Origin: Desulfovibrio sp. Huiquan2017
Lineage (GTDB): Bacteria > Desulfobacterota > Desulfovibrionia > Desulfovibrionales > Desulfovibrionaceae
DNA length: 64,000 nucleotides
Assembly (NCBI RefSeq): GCF_017351175.1
Contig: NZ_JAFMPN010000006.1
Location: 1-64,000, forward strand
Reading direction: 5' to 3'
In this document: positions 41,958-51,161 of the stretch, piece by piece
Numbering within the stretch: the first letter of the stretch is position 1
Layout of the letters: each line of letters starts with the position of its first letter
Program-made: the position numbers and the translations under genes
The notes under the pieces: generated by a model
Database searches by the model: none
What the model was told of the DNA's origin: nothing
The model's input: only the letters and a program-made list of their open reading frames with translations

Positions 41958-42392
41958 ATGGAAAAGATGAAAATCCTGCTCGTAGACGATGAAGAACGTC
42001 TGCTCAGCACCACGAAAAAGCTCTTCGAGAAGCTCGGCATCGAGGCATGCACGGCCACTTCGGGGGCCGAAGCCTTGGAGGTGCTGAAGACCTATGAAGC
42101 GCATGTCATCTTCCTCGACATCAAAATGCCCGGAATGGACGGCATGGAGACGCTGCAGCACATCAAGAAGGATTACCCCCTCAGCGAGGTCATTATCCTC
42201 ACCGGTCACGCCACTATGGAAACCGCAGTGGAAGGGCTCAAGCTCGGCGCCTTGGACTATCTGATCAAGCCAGTCAGCATGAAGGATTTTCTCGGCAAGG
42301 CCGAGGAAGCCTTTGAAAAGGTCACGCTACAAAAACAGAAGATACATTCTGCCCGGATGGCCGAGTCCGCCGGTCAGGGTGAACTGCGCTAG
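41958..42392 (+). CDS. Stand-alone receiver domain protein (144 aa)
   Basis: A CheY-like receiver (MKILLVDDEERLLSTTKKLF; FLDIKMPGMDG with the phosphoacceptor Asp; ILTGHA; YLIKPVS) carries a short basic tail and no output domain. It is the first gene of the sigma-54-driven operon. The frame is open upstream, but the promoter position supports the ATG at 41958. Confidence 0.92.
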   Translation: MEKMKILLVDDEERLLSTTKKLFEKLGIEACTATSGAEALEVLKTYEAHVIFLDIKMPGMDGMETLQHIKKDYPLSEVIILTGHATMETAVEGLKLGALDYLIKPVSMKDFLGKAEEAFEKVTLQKQKIHSARMAESAGQGELR

Positions 42393-42411
42393 CTAACTCA
42401 AGGAGGTTGTA

Positions 42412-43311
42412 ATGGTTAAAATCAAGGTCCTCATGGTCGACGATGAGGAGCGCTTCCGCACCACCACTGCGAAAATATTGGCCCGCAAAGGATTCGACAC
42501 GATCCTGGCAGCCAGTGGCGAAGAGGCGTTGCAGAAACTGGCCGAAAAGCCGGACGTTGTCGTGTTGGATGTCAAGATGGGCGGCCTCGACGGTCACGAG
42601 ACCCTCAAATTGATGAAGGAAAAGATGCCGGAACTCCCGGTGATCATGCTCACCGGGCACGGCGACATGCCCGGCGCGAAGAAGGCGCTGGACACCGGGG
42701 CCTTCGACTATCTGGCCAAGCCCTGTGACGTGGATCTCCTGAGCACCAAGGTTCAGGACGCCTTCGAGTACGCCACCAAGGCGCCCTATGTCGAAAAGCT
42801 GGCCAAGGGAATCATGATCCCTCTGGACGAGTACACCCAGATTCCCCTGAACAGCACCGTGCGCGACGCCATCACGGCGCTCGAATCGTCCATGCGCCAC
42901 CTGATGGCCACGGACCGCCTCATGGACACCGGACACCGTTCGGTGATCGTGACCAACCCCGACGGCAGCGTGGCGGGCCTGCTCAGCCCGCTCGATCTGA
43001 TCGACGCCATCCGGCCCGGCTACCTGTCCGCGCCCAAACCGTCCATGGCGGACAGTCTGCAGTACTCGACCATGTTCTGGCAGGGCCTGTTTTCCTCGCG
43101 GGTCAAGGAAATCATGGGCAATCCCGTCCGCGACATCATGTCCGACACCCTTCCGGTGATCGACGCCGACGCCAATCTCATGGACGTAGCCAACAACATG
43201 ATCACCCTCCCGGCCCGGCGCATGCTCGTCAGAGCGGGGAACGAAGACATCGGTATCGTCCGCGAACAGGAACTCTTCTACGAAATCGCCAAGATCATTT
43301 CGTCCAGCTAA
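42412..43311 (+). CDS. Response regulator fused to a CBS-domain pair
   Basis: The 299-aa product has an N-terminal receiver (LMVDDEERFRTTTAKIL; VVLDVKMGGLDG; MLTGHGDM; YLAKPCD). From about residue 135 a CBS pair follows (IPLNSTVRDAITALESS; RSVIVTNPDGSVAGLLSPLDLIDAI; VRDIMSDTLPVIDADANLMDVANNM). CBS pairs bind adenine nucleotides, so this protein may join phosphorelay input with cell energy state. It sits directly before the SLC13 transporter and may gate it. Confidence 0.9.
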   Translation: MVKIKVLMVDDEERFRTTTAKILARKGFDTILAASGEEALQKLAEKPDVVVLDVKMGGLDGHETLKLMKEKMPELPVIMLTGHGDMPGAKKALDTGAFDYLAKPCDVDLLSTKVQDAFEYATKAPYVEKLAKGIMIPLDEYTQIPLNSTVRDAITALESSMRHLMATDRLMDTGHRSVIVTNPDGSVAGLLSPLDLIDAIRPGYLSAPKPSMADSLQYSTMFWQGLFSSRVKEIMGNPVRDIMSDTLPVIDADANLMDVANNMITLPARRMLVRAGNEDIGIVREQELFYEIAKIISSS

Positions 43312-43338
43312 CCCGAAGCCCGATTGCGAGGTTACAAC

Positions 43339-45189
43339 ATGGCTCAAGCAAAGAAGAAAGCAACCGGTTACGACAAGTTCGTCAACTGGAAGCTGCTCAT
43401 AATTCCGGTGGTAATTTTCGTCGCGATCCTCGTTCTTCCCACCCCTCAGGGCATGAAGAAGGTAGGCATGCAGTATTCGGTCGGCCCCAAGGTCGTGGCC
43501 AACTATCTGTGTGAACAACTCTTCCAGAAGCAGAGTTCCGATTGCGACCAATGGGAAATCCTGACCGCACGCCTGATGGAACAAAACATGCGCATGGGCG
43601 CCCTCTCCAAAGAGCGGCTCATGAAGCGCAACGAGAAGTGGGCCAAAAAGTACAAGATCCCCGTGGATTCGGCCAACTTCAAGCGGGCGCTGACCTATGT
43701 CGGCGACAATATCCCGTCGGACAAGTATCTGACCATCATGAAGGGCGCCTTCAACAAGCGCCTGAACGGCCTCAATTATGACGAACTGTCCAAGAAGGAC
43801 CAGAAAAACGCCAACAAGGGCGCGTGGAGCATCAAGGTCGCCATCGCCATGGTCGTATTCGTGGTCTTCTGCTTCATGACCGAGTGCATGCCGCTGCCCG
43901 GCGTGGCGTTCTGCATCGGCCTCATTCTGGTCTTCACCGGCGTGGTCTCGCGCAGCGAGGTCGCCGGGCTATACTGGGATGACGCGGTATGGTTCATCAT
44001 GGGTTCGCTCATGTTCGCCACGGCCTTCGTCAAGACCGGTGTGGACAAGCGCATGTGCTTGCTCATGTTCAAAAAGCTCGCCGTGCCCAACGTCCGTTGG
44101 ATCACGCTGATCTTCTTCATCGTCATCTCCCCGCTGGCGGCGTTCATCTCCGACCACGCCCTGGCGGCCATGTTCCTGCCCATCGGCATGCTGCTCTACC
44201 AGAACAGCCTGACCGACGAGATTCCCGAAGACAAGGAATTGGCCAAGATGCTGATGATCACCATCGCCATGGCCTGTAACATCGGCGGCCCCGGCGCCCC
44301 GTCCGGCGGCGCCCGCAACGTCATCATGATGACCTACCTGACCGACATGTTCGGCATGGACATCGGGTACGCGCAGTGGATCATGTACTGCTTCCCGTTC
44401 GTCATCGTCATGATCCCGATCACCTGGATCGCCACCAACATGCTCTTCAAGCCCCGCATCACCTCCCTGGCCCCGGCCATGCGCCACCTGGAAGGCGAAA
44501 TCAGCAAGATGGGCAAGTGGAACAGAAACCAGGTCTGGGCCATGGTCATCTTCGCCGTCATGGTCTTCGGGTGGTTCACCGAGAAGGAATTCTACAACAT
44601 GGGCATCTACCCCATCCGTCTCGGCATCGGCGTCATAGCGGTCGCGGGCGCAGTGGCCTATCTGCTGGCTGGCGTGGTCAACTGGCGTGACTATCAGGAA
44701 AAGGTGGACTGGGGCGTTGTCTGGCTGTACGCGGGCGCGATCATCTTCGGCCGCACCCTGGATAAGACCGGCGCCGCCTACTGGCTGGCCCAGTCCGTCA
44801 TCGACCTGCTGGCCCCGCTGGGCATGAGCCACGGCATCCCGCTGATGCTCACCTCCAACGGCCTGACCGCCGTGCTGACCAACCTGATGGCCGACGGCCC
44901 GGCAGCCGCCGCGGTCGGTCCCATCACCCTGAACATGGCCAGCATCGTGCACCCCGGCACCACCTTCCTGCCGTTCATGGCAATGGCCACCGCAGTAGCG
45001 TCTTCCTTCGCCTACTGCCTGATCATCGGTACCCCGCCCAACGCCATCGTCTACGCCTCCGGCTACCTGGAGCCCAAGGACTACCTGCGCGTGGGTATCC
45101 CAATGTGGTTCATCGCCAACATCATGATCGTCGTCCTTACGGCGATCTACTGGACGGGTCTCGGGTTCGGCAGCCTGCCATCGTTCTGA
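43339..45189 (+). CDS. SLC13/DASS-family Na+-coupled anion transporter
   Basis: The 616-aa product has a first TM (about 15-33), an unusual extracytoplasmic insert of about 120 residues, and then about eleven TM helices. The DASS features are MTECMPLPGVAFCIGLILVF, ISDHALAAMFLPIG, and the C-terminal IGTPPNAIVYASGYL signature. DASS proteins move sulfate or di/tricarboxylates. In a sulfate reducer sulfate is a likely cargo, but that is inference. The ATG at 43339 has GAGG upstream and follows the CBS protein by 27 bp. Confidence 0.88.
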   Translation: MAQAKKKATGYDKFVNWKLLIIPVVIFVAILVLPTPQGMKKVGMQYSVGPKVVANYLCEQLFQKQSSDCDQWEILTARLMEQNMRMGALSKERLMKRNEKWAKKYKIPVDSANFKRALTYVGDNIPSDKYLTIMKGAFNKRLNGLNYDELSKKDQKNANKGAWSIKVAIAMVVFVVFCFMTECMPLPGVAFCIGLILVFTGVVSRSEVAGLYWDDAVWFIMGSLMFATAFVKTGVDKRMCLLMFKKLAVPNVRWITLIFFIVISPLAAFISDHALAAMFLPIGMLLYQNSLTDEIPEDKELAKMLMITIAMACNIGGPGAPSGGARNVIMMTYLTDMFGMDIGYAQWIMYCFPFVIVMIPITWIATNMLFKPRITSLAPAMRHLEGEISKMGKWNRNQVWAMVIFAVMVFGWFTEKEFYNMGIYPIRLGIGVIAVAGAVAYLLAGVVNWRDYQEKVDWGVVWLYAGAIIFGRTLDKTGAAYWLAQSVIDLLAPLGMSHGIPLMLTSNGLTAVLTNLMADGPAAAAVGPITLNMASIVHPGTTFLPFMAMATAVASSFAYCLIIGTPPNAIVYASGYLEPKDYLRVGIPMWFIANIMIVVLTAIYWTGLGFGSLPSF

Positions 45190-45213
45190 CGACCCTGACC
45201 TGAAAAAAACAAC

Positions 45214-45242
45214 CCGGCGGCCCGCCCAGGGCGGGCCGCCGG
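45214..45242 (+). other. Strong intercistronic hairpin after the SLC13 gene
   Basis: A 13-bp stem (CCGGCGGCCCGCC with GGCGGGCCGCCGG) lies between the transporter and the 48-aa gene. No T-run follows, so it looks like a processing or stabilising element within the operon rather than its end. Confidence 0.7.
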
Positions 45243-45262
45243 TTCAAAAAGAGGAATCCAAA

Positions 45263-45409
45263 ATGTTTGGCAAACCCAGTGAAAAAAAAGGCTTTGTCCA
45301 TGAAAAGGGCGTGACCTATTTCAGCAAGCGGACCGAACAGCGCATCCTGTTCGCGATGACCCTGGGCATGCTGCTCTGGGGCATCCTGGAATCGACGAAC
45401 ATATTCTAA
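45263..45409 (+). CDS. 48-aa single-span membrane protein
   Basis: An ATG at 45263 with GAGGA upstream opens 48 codons to TAA at 45407. The product has a charged N-terminal half (FGKPSEKKGFVHEKGVTYFS) and one TM helix (ILFAMTLGMLLWGILEST). It lies between the transporter and the Yip1-like gene in the same orientation. It may be a small accessory subunit of the transporter. Family unknown. Confidence 0.65.
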   Translation: MFGKPSEKKGFVHEKGVTYFSKRTEQRILFAMTLGMLLWGILESTNIF

Positions 45410-45424
45410 GCCAAGGAGGGGGCC

Positions 45425-45973
45425 ATGGAAGCGACACGCGAAATAAGCACCAGGATGGGGATCCGGGAATATTTCGAAACATTGATGGACGTCATGCGCT
45501 CGCCCGTGCGCTACTTTGAACGGGTCGCTGAGGAGACCGGCTCCCGCCGGGCGCTCATCTTCCTCATGATCTCGGCCCTGTTCTACTGCTCGGTGAGCAT
45601 GACCTACTTTTTCGAGAACTCCTTGGCCATGGGCATGGTCATGATGCTCAACGCCCTGCTCATGCCCGCCTTCGGCGCGGTCATCACCTTCATCCTGATC
45701 GGCATGACCGGCCAGGAGCGGGTGCCCTTCGCCCGCATCTTCAACATCTACGCCTACGCCAGCGGCGCGGTCATGGTCATCTCCTGGATTCCGGGTCTGG
45801 CCATCGTCATGGAGCCCGTGCGGGCCGTGCTCATCGGCGTGGGGCTGCACAAGGCGGCTGGAGTGGGCAAGCTCAGGGCGGCCGCGCTCATCGTCCTGAC
45901 CGCCGTGGTCCTGCTCCTCTTTTTCTGGTCCGCCGCGCCGATCATCGTCGAACTGAAGCAATTGTTCCACTAG
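45425..45973 (+). CDS. Yip1-like integral membrane protein (182 aa)
   Basis: The product has a soluble N-terminus (REYFETLMDVMRSPVRYFERV, typical of Yip1/DUF1282-like starts) followed by four to five TM helices (about 40-60, 70-95, 103-130, 155-175). Its function in the operon is unknown; a role near the transporter is likely from position. The ATG at 45425 has AAGGAGGG upstream. Confidence 0.78.
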   Translation: MEATREISTRMGIREYFETLMDVMRSPVRYFERVAEETGSRRALIFLMISALFYCSVSMTYFFENSLAMGMVMMLNALLMPAFGAVITFILIGMTGQERVPFARIFNIYAYASGAVMVISWIPGLAIVMEPVRAVLIGVGLHKAAGVGKLRAAALIVLTAVVLLLFFWSAAPIIVELKQLFH

Positions 45974-46030
45974 GAATGACCTCGCGCAACGGGCAGCGCG
46001 CGAGCACGCATTCCTTACCCTCCCCATCCG

Positions 46031-46057
46031 GCCGGGGGCACGCCCCCCGCCCCCGGC
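46031..46057 (+). other. GC-rich hairpin before the third receiver
   Basis: GCCGGGGGC (46031-46039) pairs with GCCCCCGGC (46049-46057) in the 117-bp gap between the Yip1-like gene and the next receiver. It lacks a T-run. Confidence 0.5.
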
Positions 46058-46090
46058 TCCGGACGGGAGGATCCACACGGGAGGACCGTT

Positions 46091-46474
46091 ATGAAAAAGA
46101 TACGCCTGCTTCTGGTTGACGACGAAACCGATTTCCTGAACGCCTACGCCCGCCGTTTCGCGCGCAGGAACGTGGAGACCACCCTGGCCGCCAGCGGCCA
46201 GGAGGCCATCGACCAAGTCCGCGAAAACACCTTCGACGTGGTCGTCCTCGACGTCATGATGCCGGAGATGAACGGGCTCGAAACCCTGCGGCGGCTCAAA
46301 GCCATAGAACCGGACCTGCCGATCATCATCCTCACCGGCCACGCCGATTCCCGCGTGCTCATCGAGGGCATGGACATGGGAGCCTTTGACTTCCTGCTCA
46401 AGCCGGTGGGCACGGACGAGCTTTATTTCAAGGTGCTGGACGCCATCCGCGCCCGCCATCGCGGCCAACCGTAG
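46091..46474 (+). CDS. Stand-alone receiver domain protein (127 aa)
   Basis: A receiver only (IRLLLVDDETDFLNAYARRF; VVVLDVMMPEMNG; ILTGHAD; FLLKPVGTDEL). The gene lies 15 bp before the PEP-synthase-like gene, the same receiver/phosphotransferase pairing seen at 15-18 kb. Confidence 0.92.
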   Translation: MKKIRLLLVDDETDFLNAYARRFARRNVETTLAASGQEAIDQVRENTFDVVVLDVMMPEMNGLETLRRLKAIEPDLPIIILTGHADSRVLIEGMDMGAFDFLLKPVGTDELYFKVLDAIRARHRGQP

Positions 46475-46489
46475 CCCCGGAGGTTCGCC

Positions 46490-49093
46490 ATGAAGACCGC
46501 GCTTAAGACCCTGTTCCACTTCATCCACGGCAATCCTGAGGGAAAGCGTGAAGCGGTTGACAAGTTCCTCAACAAATCTGAAGACTTCCGACTTCTGCTC
46601 TCGGCCAACGGCAAGGCCCTGGAGCTCATGGCGGAGATGACGGACGCGGCCCGGTCGGGCCAGCCTTCCGGGATCACCCGGGTACGGGCCTACAGCGTCA
46701 TGGTCGCCTCCAGCGTCCGCCAGATGATCGAACGCCTCTGCCGCATGGCCCCGGGCAAATACGACGGCTTGCGCGAGGCCTTCAACGAGATCGTCCGAAA
46801 CATGGACCAAGCCTTTTCCGGACCGGCCAAGGGCCCTCTTGGGCCGCCGGTGTTGCGCATGCGCGACGTGCGCGCCATCGACCTGCCCGAGACCGGCTCC
46901 AAGGTGGCCATGCTTGGCGAGATCCGGGCCGAACTCGGCGCGATAGTGCCGCGCGGCTTCGCCATCACGGCCTCGGCTTTCCGACTGTTCATGCAGACCA
47001 CCGGGCTGGATGACGAGATCAACAGACTGATCCAGATCCACGACGGAACCACCCTGGAGGAGTTGAGCGACCTGGCGGCCAGCATCCGCCAAGCCATCGA
47101 CCTGGCTCCCATGCCCCGCGAACTGGAGGAGGCCGTGCGCGAACAGTGCGCCCGCCTGGGCGACATCCGTTTCGCCGTGCGCTCCAGCGCGCTGGGCGAG
47201 GACTCGGAACAGACCGGGTTCGCCGGGCAGTTCGTCTCCAAGCTCGGGGTCAAGCCTCCCCAGGTGACCGACGCCTACCGCGCGGTCATAGCGAGCATGT
47301 ATTCGGCAACGGCCATCACCTACGTGCGCAACCGGGGGCTACGCGAGGACGAGATGGTCATGGCCGTCGGCTGCATGGAGATGGTAGACGCCGTGGCGGG
47401 CGGGGTAATCTACACCCGGCCGCCCGTGGGCGGGGGCTTGGACAAGGTCATCATCAATGCCGTGCCCGGCCTGCCCTGCGCCGTGGTGGACGGCAGTTCC
47501 CTGGCCGATTCCTGGACCGTGGACCGCGAGACCGGCAAGATCGTCACCCGGGACATCGCCGAAAAGGAAATCCGTTTTGTCCTGACCTCGGGCGGCCAGG
47601 TGCGCAAAGAAAAGCTTTACGGCGGCAGAGAGCTGGCCCCAGCCATCTCGGATCACGACGCCGAGCGGCTGGCCGCCCTGGCCCTGCGCATAGAAGCCCA
47701 CTTCGGCCATCCCCAGGACATCGAGTGGGCCCGCGACCGCGAGGGACTGCTCGTCATTCTACAGTGCCGCCCCCTGACCATCTGCGAGGAGCCGGCCGAG
47801 CTCCCGGCCACGGACGAGGAAAGCCGAAGCCTGGCCATCCTCTCCGGCTGCATCCCGGCCAGCCCGGGCGCGGCCGCGGGCTACGTGGTCAAGGTGGAGA
47901 CGGACGAGGACATGTTCCGCTTCCCGGACGGCGCGGTCCTGCTGGCCCGCAATGCCCGGCCGCAACTGTCCGCCCTGCTGCCCCGGGCCGCAGCCCTGGT
48001 GGCCGAGTTCGGCAGTTCCGTAGGCCATCTGGCCAACGTAGCCAGGGAGTACGGCATCCCCGCGCTCATCGGCGCGCCCGGCGCGGTGGAACGGCTCTCC
48101 GGCGTGGGAGTGATCACGGTCAACGGAAACAACGGGACCATCTATCTGGGACGGCGCAAGCGGATGATCGAGCGGGAGGCCCGCCCGACGGCCCGGATGC
48201 GCACCACGGACGTGGGTCTGGCCCTGGAACGGGTCCTCACATTCATCACCCCGCTCCACTTGACCGACCCCGAATCCCCGGACTTCCGGCCCGACGGATG
48301 CCGGTCCATGCACGACATCACCCGATTCTGCCATGAGAAGGCGGTCTCCGAGATGTTCACCCAGGACGAACGCCCCGTGGCGGGCGCGCGCAGACTGACC
48401 GGACAACAGGCCATGCAGTACTGGCTGGTGGATATCGGCGGCGGTACTTCGGGCACGGACCAGGCCGGGGGCGAATCCCGCCGGAACATCACCATCGGCG
48501 ACGTCCGGTCGAGCCCCATGCGCGCCCTGTGGTACGGCATGATGGCCGTGCCCTGGGAAGGGCCGCCCGCGCCGACCATGGACGGATTCATGTCGGTCAT
48601 GACCAGCGCGGCCCAGAATCCGGCTCTGGCGGCGGGCGTGCGCAACGACATGGGCGAACGCAACTACTTCATCGTGGGCGGCCATTACTGCAACCTGCAA
48701 TCCAGGTTCGGCTTCCACTTCTGCACCATAGAGGGGTTCGCGGGCGACGACCCCAACGTCAATTACGCCCTGTTCCAATTCAAGGGAGGCGGGGCAAGCA
48801 TGGACCGCCGCCAAATGCGCTCGCGCCTGGTGGCGGAAGTCCTGGAAAAGCGCGGGTTCATCGTTGAAATACGCGATGACGCCTTGTTCGCGCGCTTGGA
48901 AGGCGTCAGCCGCCAGGCCGTGGAACAAGCCATGGCAATGCTCGGCTACCTGCTCATGCACACCCGGCAGATCGACATGTCCATGGCCGCCCCGGCCATG
49001 GTCGTCCACTACCGCGACAAGTTCGAAGCGGACATCGAGGAACTGCTGGAAGGACTGCCCGGCGAACTGCGGGAAGCGGGGTGCACGGCATGA
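46490..49093 (+). CDS. Second PEP-synthase/PPDK-like phosphotransferase with unusual C-terminal domain (867 aa)
   Basis: This is the paralogue of the protein at 15401-17854. It has an N-terminal helical region, an ATP-grasp domain (GSKVAMLGEI; FAVRSSALGEDSEQTGFAGQF; DIEWARDREGLLVILQCRPL) and a phosphohistidine domain with the His in EFGSSVGHLANVAREYGIP. The shared C-terminal domain follows (LTDPESPDFRPDGC, HDITRFCHEKAVSEMF, FQFKGGGASMDRR). The PEP-binding barrel is missing. Its final TGA overlaps the ATG of the next kinase. Its place between a receiver and a kinase suggests a regulatory phosphotransfer role; the substrate is unknown. Confidence 0.85.
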   Translation: MKTALKTLFHFIHGNPEGKREAVDKFLNKSEDFRLLLSANGKALELMAEMTDAARSGQPSGITRVRAYSVMVASSVRQMIERLCRMAPGKYDGLREAFNEIVRNMDQAFSGPAKGPLGPPVLRMRDVRAIDLPETGSKVAMLGEIRAELGAIVPRGFAITASAFRLFMQTTGLDDEINRLIQIHDGTTLEELSDLAASIRQAIDLAPMPRELEEAVREQCARLGDIRFAVRSSALGEDSEQTGFAGQFVSKLGVKPPQVTDAYRAVIASMYSATAITYVRNRGLREDEMVMAVGCMEMVDAVAGGVIYTRPPVGGGLDKVIINAVPGLPCAVVDGSSLADSWTVDRETGKIVTRDIAEKEIRFVLTSGGQVRKEKLYGGRELAPAISDHDAERLAALALRIEAHFGHPQDIEWARDREGLLVILQCRPLTICEEPAELPATDEESRSLAILSGCIPASPGAAAGYVVKVETDEDMFRFPDGAVLLARNARPQLSALLPRAAALVAEFGSSVGHLANVAREYGIPALIGAPGAVERLSGVGVITVNGNNGTIYLGRRKRMIEREARPTARMRTTDVGLALERVLTFITPLHLTDPESPDFRPDGCRSMHDITRFCHEKAVSEMFTQDERPVAGARRLTGQQAMQYWLVDIGGGTSGTDQAGGESRRNITIGDVRSSPMRALWYGMMAVPWEGPPAPTMDGFMSVMTSAAQNPALAAGVRNDMGERNYFIVGGHYCNLQSRFGFHFCTIEGFAGDDPNVNYALFQFKGGGASMDRRQMRSRLVAEVLEKRGFIVEIRDDALFARLEGVSRQAVEQAMAMLGYLLMHTRQIDMSMAAPAMVVHYRDKFEADIEELLEGLPGELREAGCTA

Positions 49094-50766
49094 GTTCCAG
49101 CACCTACTCCAGGCTCAAGTGGTACCTGGTGTTGATCACCCTGGTTTTCTCCCTGATCCCGCTTTTTGCCCTGGGATACGTAATCCACTACGAATTCCGA
49201 CAGACCTATGAGGAAAAGCTGACCGACAACCTGCGGCTCATGGTCTCCAACCGGCGGGACGCCATCTCCATGTTCCTCAACGAACGGGTGGTCCAGCTCC
49301 AAATGTTGGCCGACATCCACTCGTTCGCCGAGATGTCGAACCAGGCCTACCTGAACAAGGTCTTCGACGCCATCCACGGGACGTCCAGCTCCTTCTTCGA
49401 CATCGGCGTCATTGGCCAAAACGGCAGCCACGAGGCCTACTGCGGTCCGTTCGATCTCATGGAGGTCAACTACCGTGACGAGCCGTGGTTCCACCAAGCC
49501 ATGCTCAAGGGGCTGTACATCAGCGACGTGTTCATGGGTTTCCGCAACTTCCCGCACTTCATCATCGCGGTAAAGCGGCAGGAAGCGGGCCGGACCTGGA
49601 TTCTGCGCGCGACCATCGACTCCGAGATCTTCACCTCGCTGGTGCGCAACGTGCGCACCGGCAAGCAGGGCGACGCCTACATCGTCAACGACCAGGACGT
49701 GCTCCAGACCCCGGCGCGTTTCGGCGGCAAGGCCCTGACCAAGGTCAACCTGCCCGTGCATCCGCAAGGCGAAGGCGTGGAAATCCAGTCCTGGCGACGG
49801 GATGACGTCCCGGTCATCGCCGGGATCACGCCTCTGCCCAACACCAACTGGCGGCTGGTCATCATGGAGAACCCCGAAGAGGAACTCTCCCCCCTGATGC
49901 GAACCAGTTCGCTCATCTACGCCCTGTTCGGGGCCTGCGCCCTGATGATCTTCGTCGGGGCCTATGTAACCGTATCTGCGGCCGTATCCCGGCTGCGGGC
50001 CTCGGACCGCCAGCGCGCGGCCATGGACGCGGCGGTCATGCAGTCGAGCAAGATGGCCTCCCTGGGCAAATTGGCCGCCGGCGTGGCCCACGAAGTAAAC
50101 AATCCCCTGTCCATCATCCGGGAAAGCGCGGGCTGGATCAGGGACATCATCAATGACGGCGAGTTGGGCGACAGCCCGGCCGTGGACGAACTCCAGGAGG
50201 CGGTCTCGGACATCGACCGCCATGTGGAGCGGGCCCGGACCGTGACCCACCGCATGCTCGGCTTCGCCCGGCGCATGGAGCCCCTCCAGGAGGACGTGGA
50301 CCTGAACATGCTCGTCAACCAGACCGCCTCTTTCCTGGAGAACGAGACCCGGCACCGGAACATCGAGGTCGTTACCGAGCTGGACCCGGATCTGCCGCTG
50401 ATCACCACCGACGCCAACCAGGTACAACAGGTCATCCTGAACCTCCTGGAGAATGCCATCGACGCCATCGACCGCGACGGCCAGATATCGGTGGTCACCC
50501 GGACCGCCGACAACGGGGTGGTCCTGAACATCGCCGACAGCGGGCCGGGCATCCCCAAGGAGAACCTGTCCAAGGTCTTCGATCCCTTCTTCACCACCAA
50601 GCCCACCGGCGAGGGGACCGGATTGGGCCTGTCCATCGTCTACAGCACCATGAACAAGCTGGGCGGGAGCATAAGGGTCAACAGCGAACCCGGGCAGGGC
50701 ACGACCTTCACCCTCCGCCTGCCCCTCGCCGGCCCGAAATTAACCGGCGGCAAGGAGGAAGCATGA
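49090..50766 (+). CDS. Membrane histidine kinase with dCache-type sensor (paralogue of 36870 kinase)
   Basis: The 558-aa kinase has TM1 (about 10-30), a periplasmic Cache domain (GLYISDVFMGFRNFPHFIIAV) and TM2 (about 275-297). HisKA (GVAHEVNNPLSIIRESAG) and HATPase (LNLLENAIDAI, DSGPGIPKENL, GTGLGLSIVYST) follow. Its start overlaps the preceding gene (ATGA) and its end overlaps the next receiver (ATGA), so the three are tightly coupled. Confidence 0.93.
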   Translation: MSSSTYSRLKWYLVLITLVFSLIPLFALGYVIHYEFRQTYEEKLTDNLRLMVSNRRDAISMFLNERVVQLQMLADIHSFAEMSNQAYLNKVFDAIHGTSSSFFDIGVIGQNGSHEAYCGPFDLMEVNYRDEPWFHQAMLKGLYISDVFMGFRNFPHFIIAVKRQEAGRTWILRATIDSEIFTSLVRNVRTGKQGDAYIVNDQDVLQTPARFGGKALTKVNLPVHPQGEGVEIQSWRRDDVPVIAGITPLPNTNWRLVIMENPEEELSPLMRTSSLIYALFGACALMIFVGAYVTVSAAVSRLRASDRQRAAMDAAVMQSSKMASLGKLAAGVAHEVNNPLSIIRESAGWIRDIINDGELGDSPAVDELQEAVSDIDRHVERARTVTHRMLGFARRMEPLQEDVDLNMLVNQTASFLENETRHRNIEVVTELDPDLPLITTDANQVQQVILNLLENAIDAIDRDGQISVVTRTADNGVVLNIADSGPGIPKENLSKVFDPFFTTKPTGEGTGLGLSIVYSTMNKLGGSIRVNSEPGQGTTFTLRLPLAGPKLTGGKEEA

Positions 50767-51161
50767 ACCAGATCCGCGTACTCGTGGTTGATGACGAACC
50801 CGATTTCCTGAAGCTCATCCAGCGGAGACTGACCAAGCGCAACGTGCACGTGGACACCGTGATCAACGGGGAGGACGCCCTGGCCTTCCTCCGCGACAAC
50901 CCGGTGGATGTGGTCATACTCGACGTGCGCATGCCCGGCATGTCCGGCATCGACACCCTCAAGGAGATCCGCAAGCGGTTTCGCGACACCGAAGTCATCA
51001 TGCTCACCGGGCACGGCTCCCTCCAATCCGGCATCGAGGGCATCAGTCTCGGGGCCTACGACTACATCCTCAAGCCGTTCTCCATCGACAACCTGCTCGG
51101 GCGCATCCGAGCGGCCAACGAACACGCCAAGCTGCGCATCCAGAGACGGGGACAACTATGA
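50763..51161 (+). CDS. Stand-alone receiver domain protein (132 aa)
   Basis: A receiver only (IRVLVVDDEPDFLKLIQRRL; VVILDVRMPGMSG; MLTGHGS; YILKPFSIDNL). It overlaps the kinases on both sides by 4 bp, so it is the natural phosphoacceptor of one or both. Confidence 0.93.
   Translation: MNQIRVLVVDDEPDFLKLIQRRLTKRNVHVDTVINGEDALAFLRDNPVDVVILDVRMPGMSGIDTLKEIRKRFRDTEVIMLTGHGSLQSGIEGISLGAYDYILKPFSIDNLLGRIRAANEHAKLRIQRRGQL

Noticed and set aside
45137-47092. Minus-strand frame of 651 codons
   Set aside because: It is antisense to the receiver, Yip1-like and phosphotransferase genes and has shadow-type composition.
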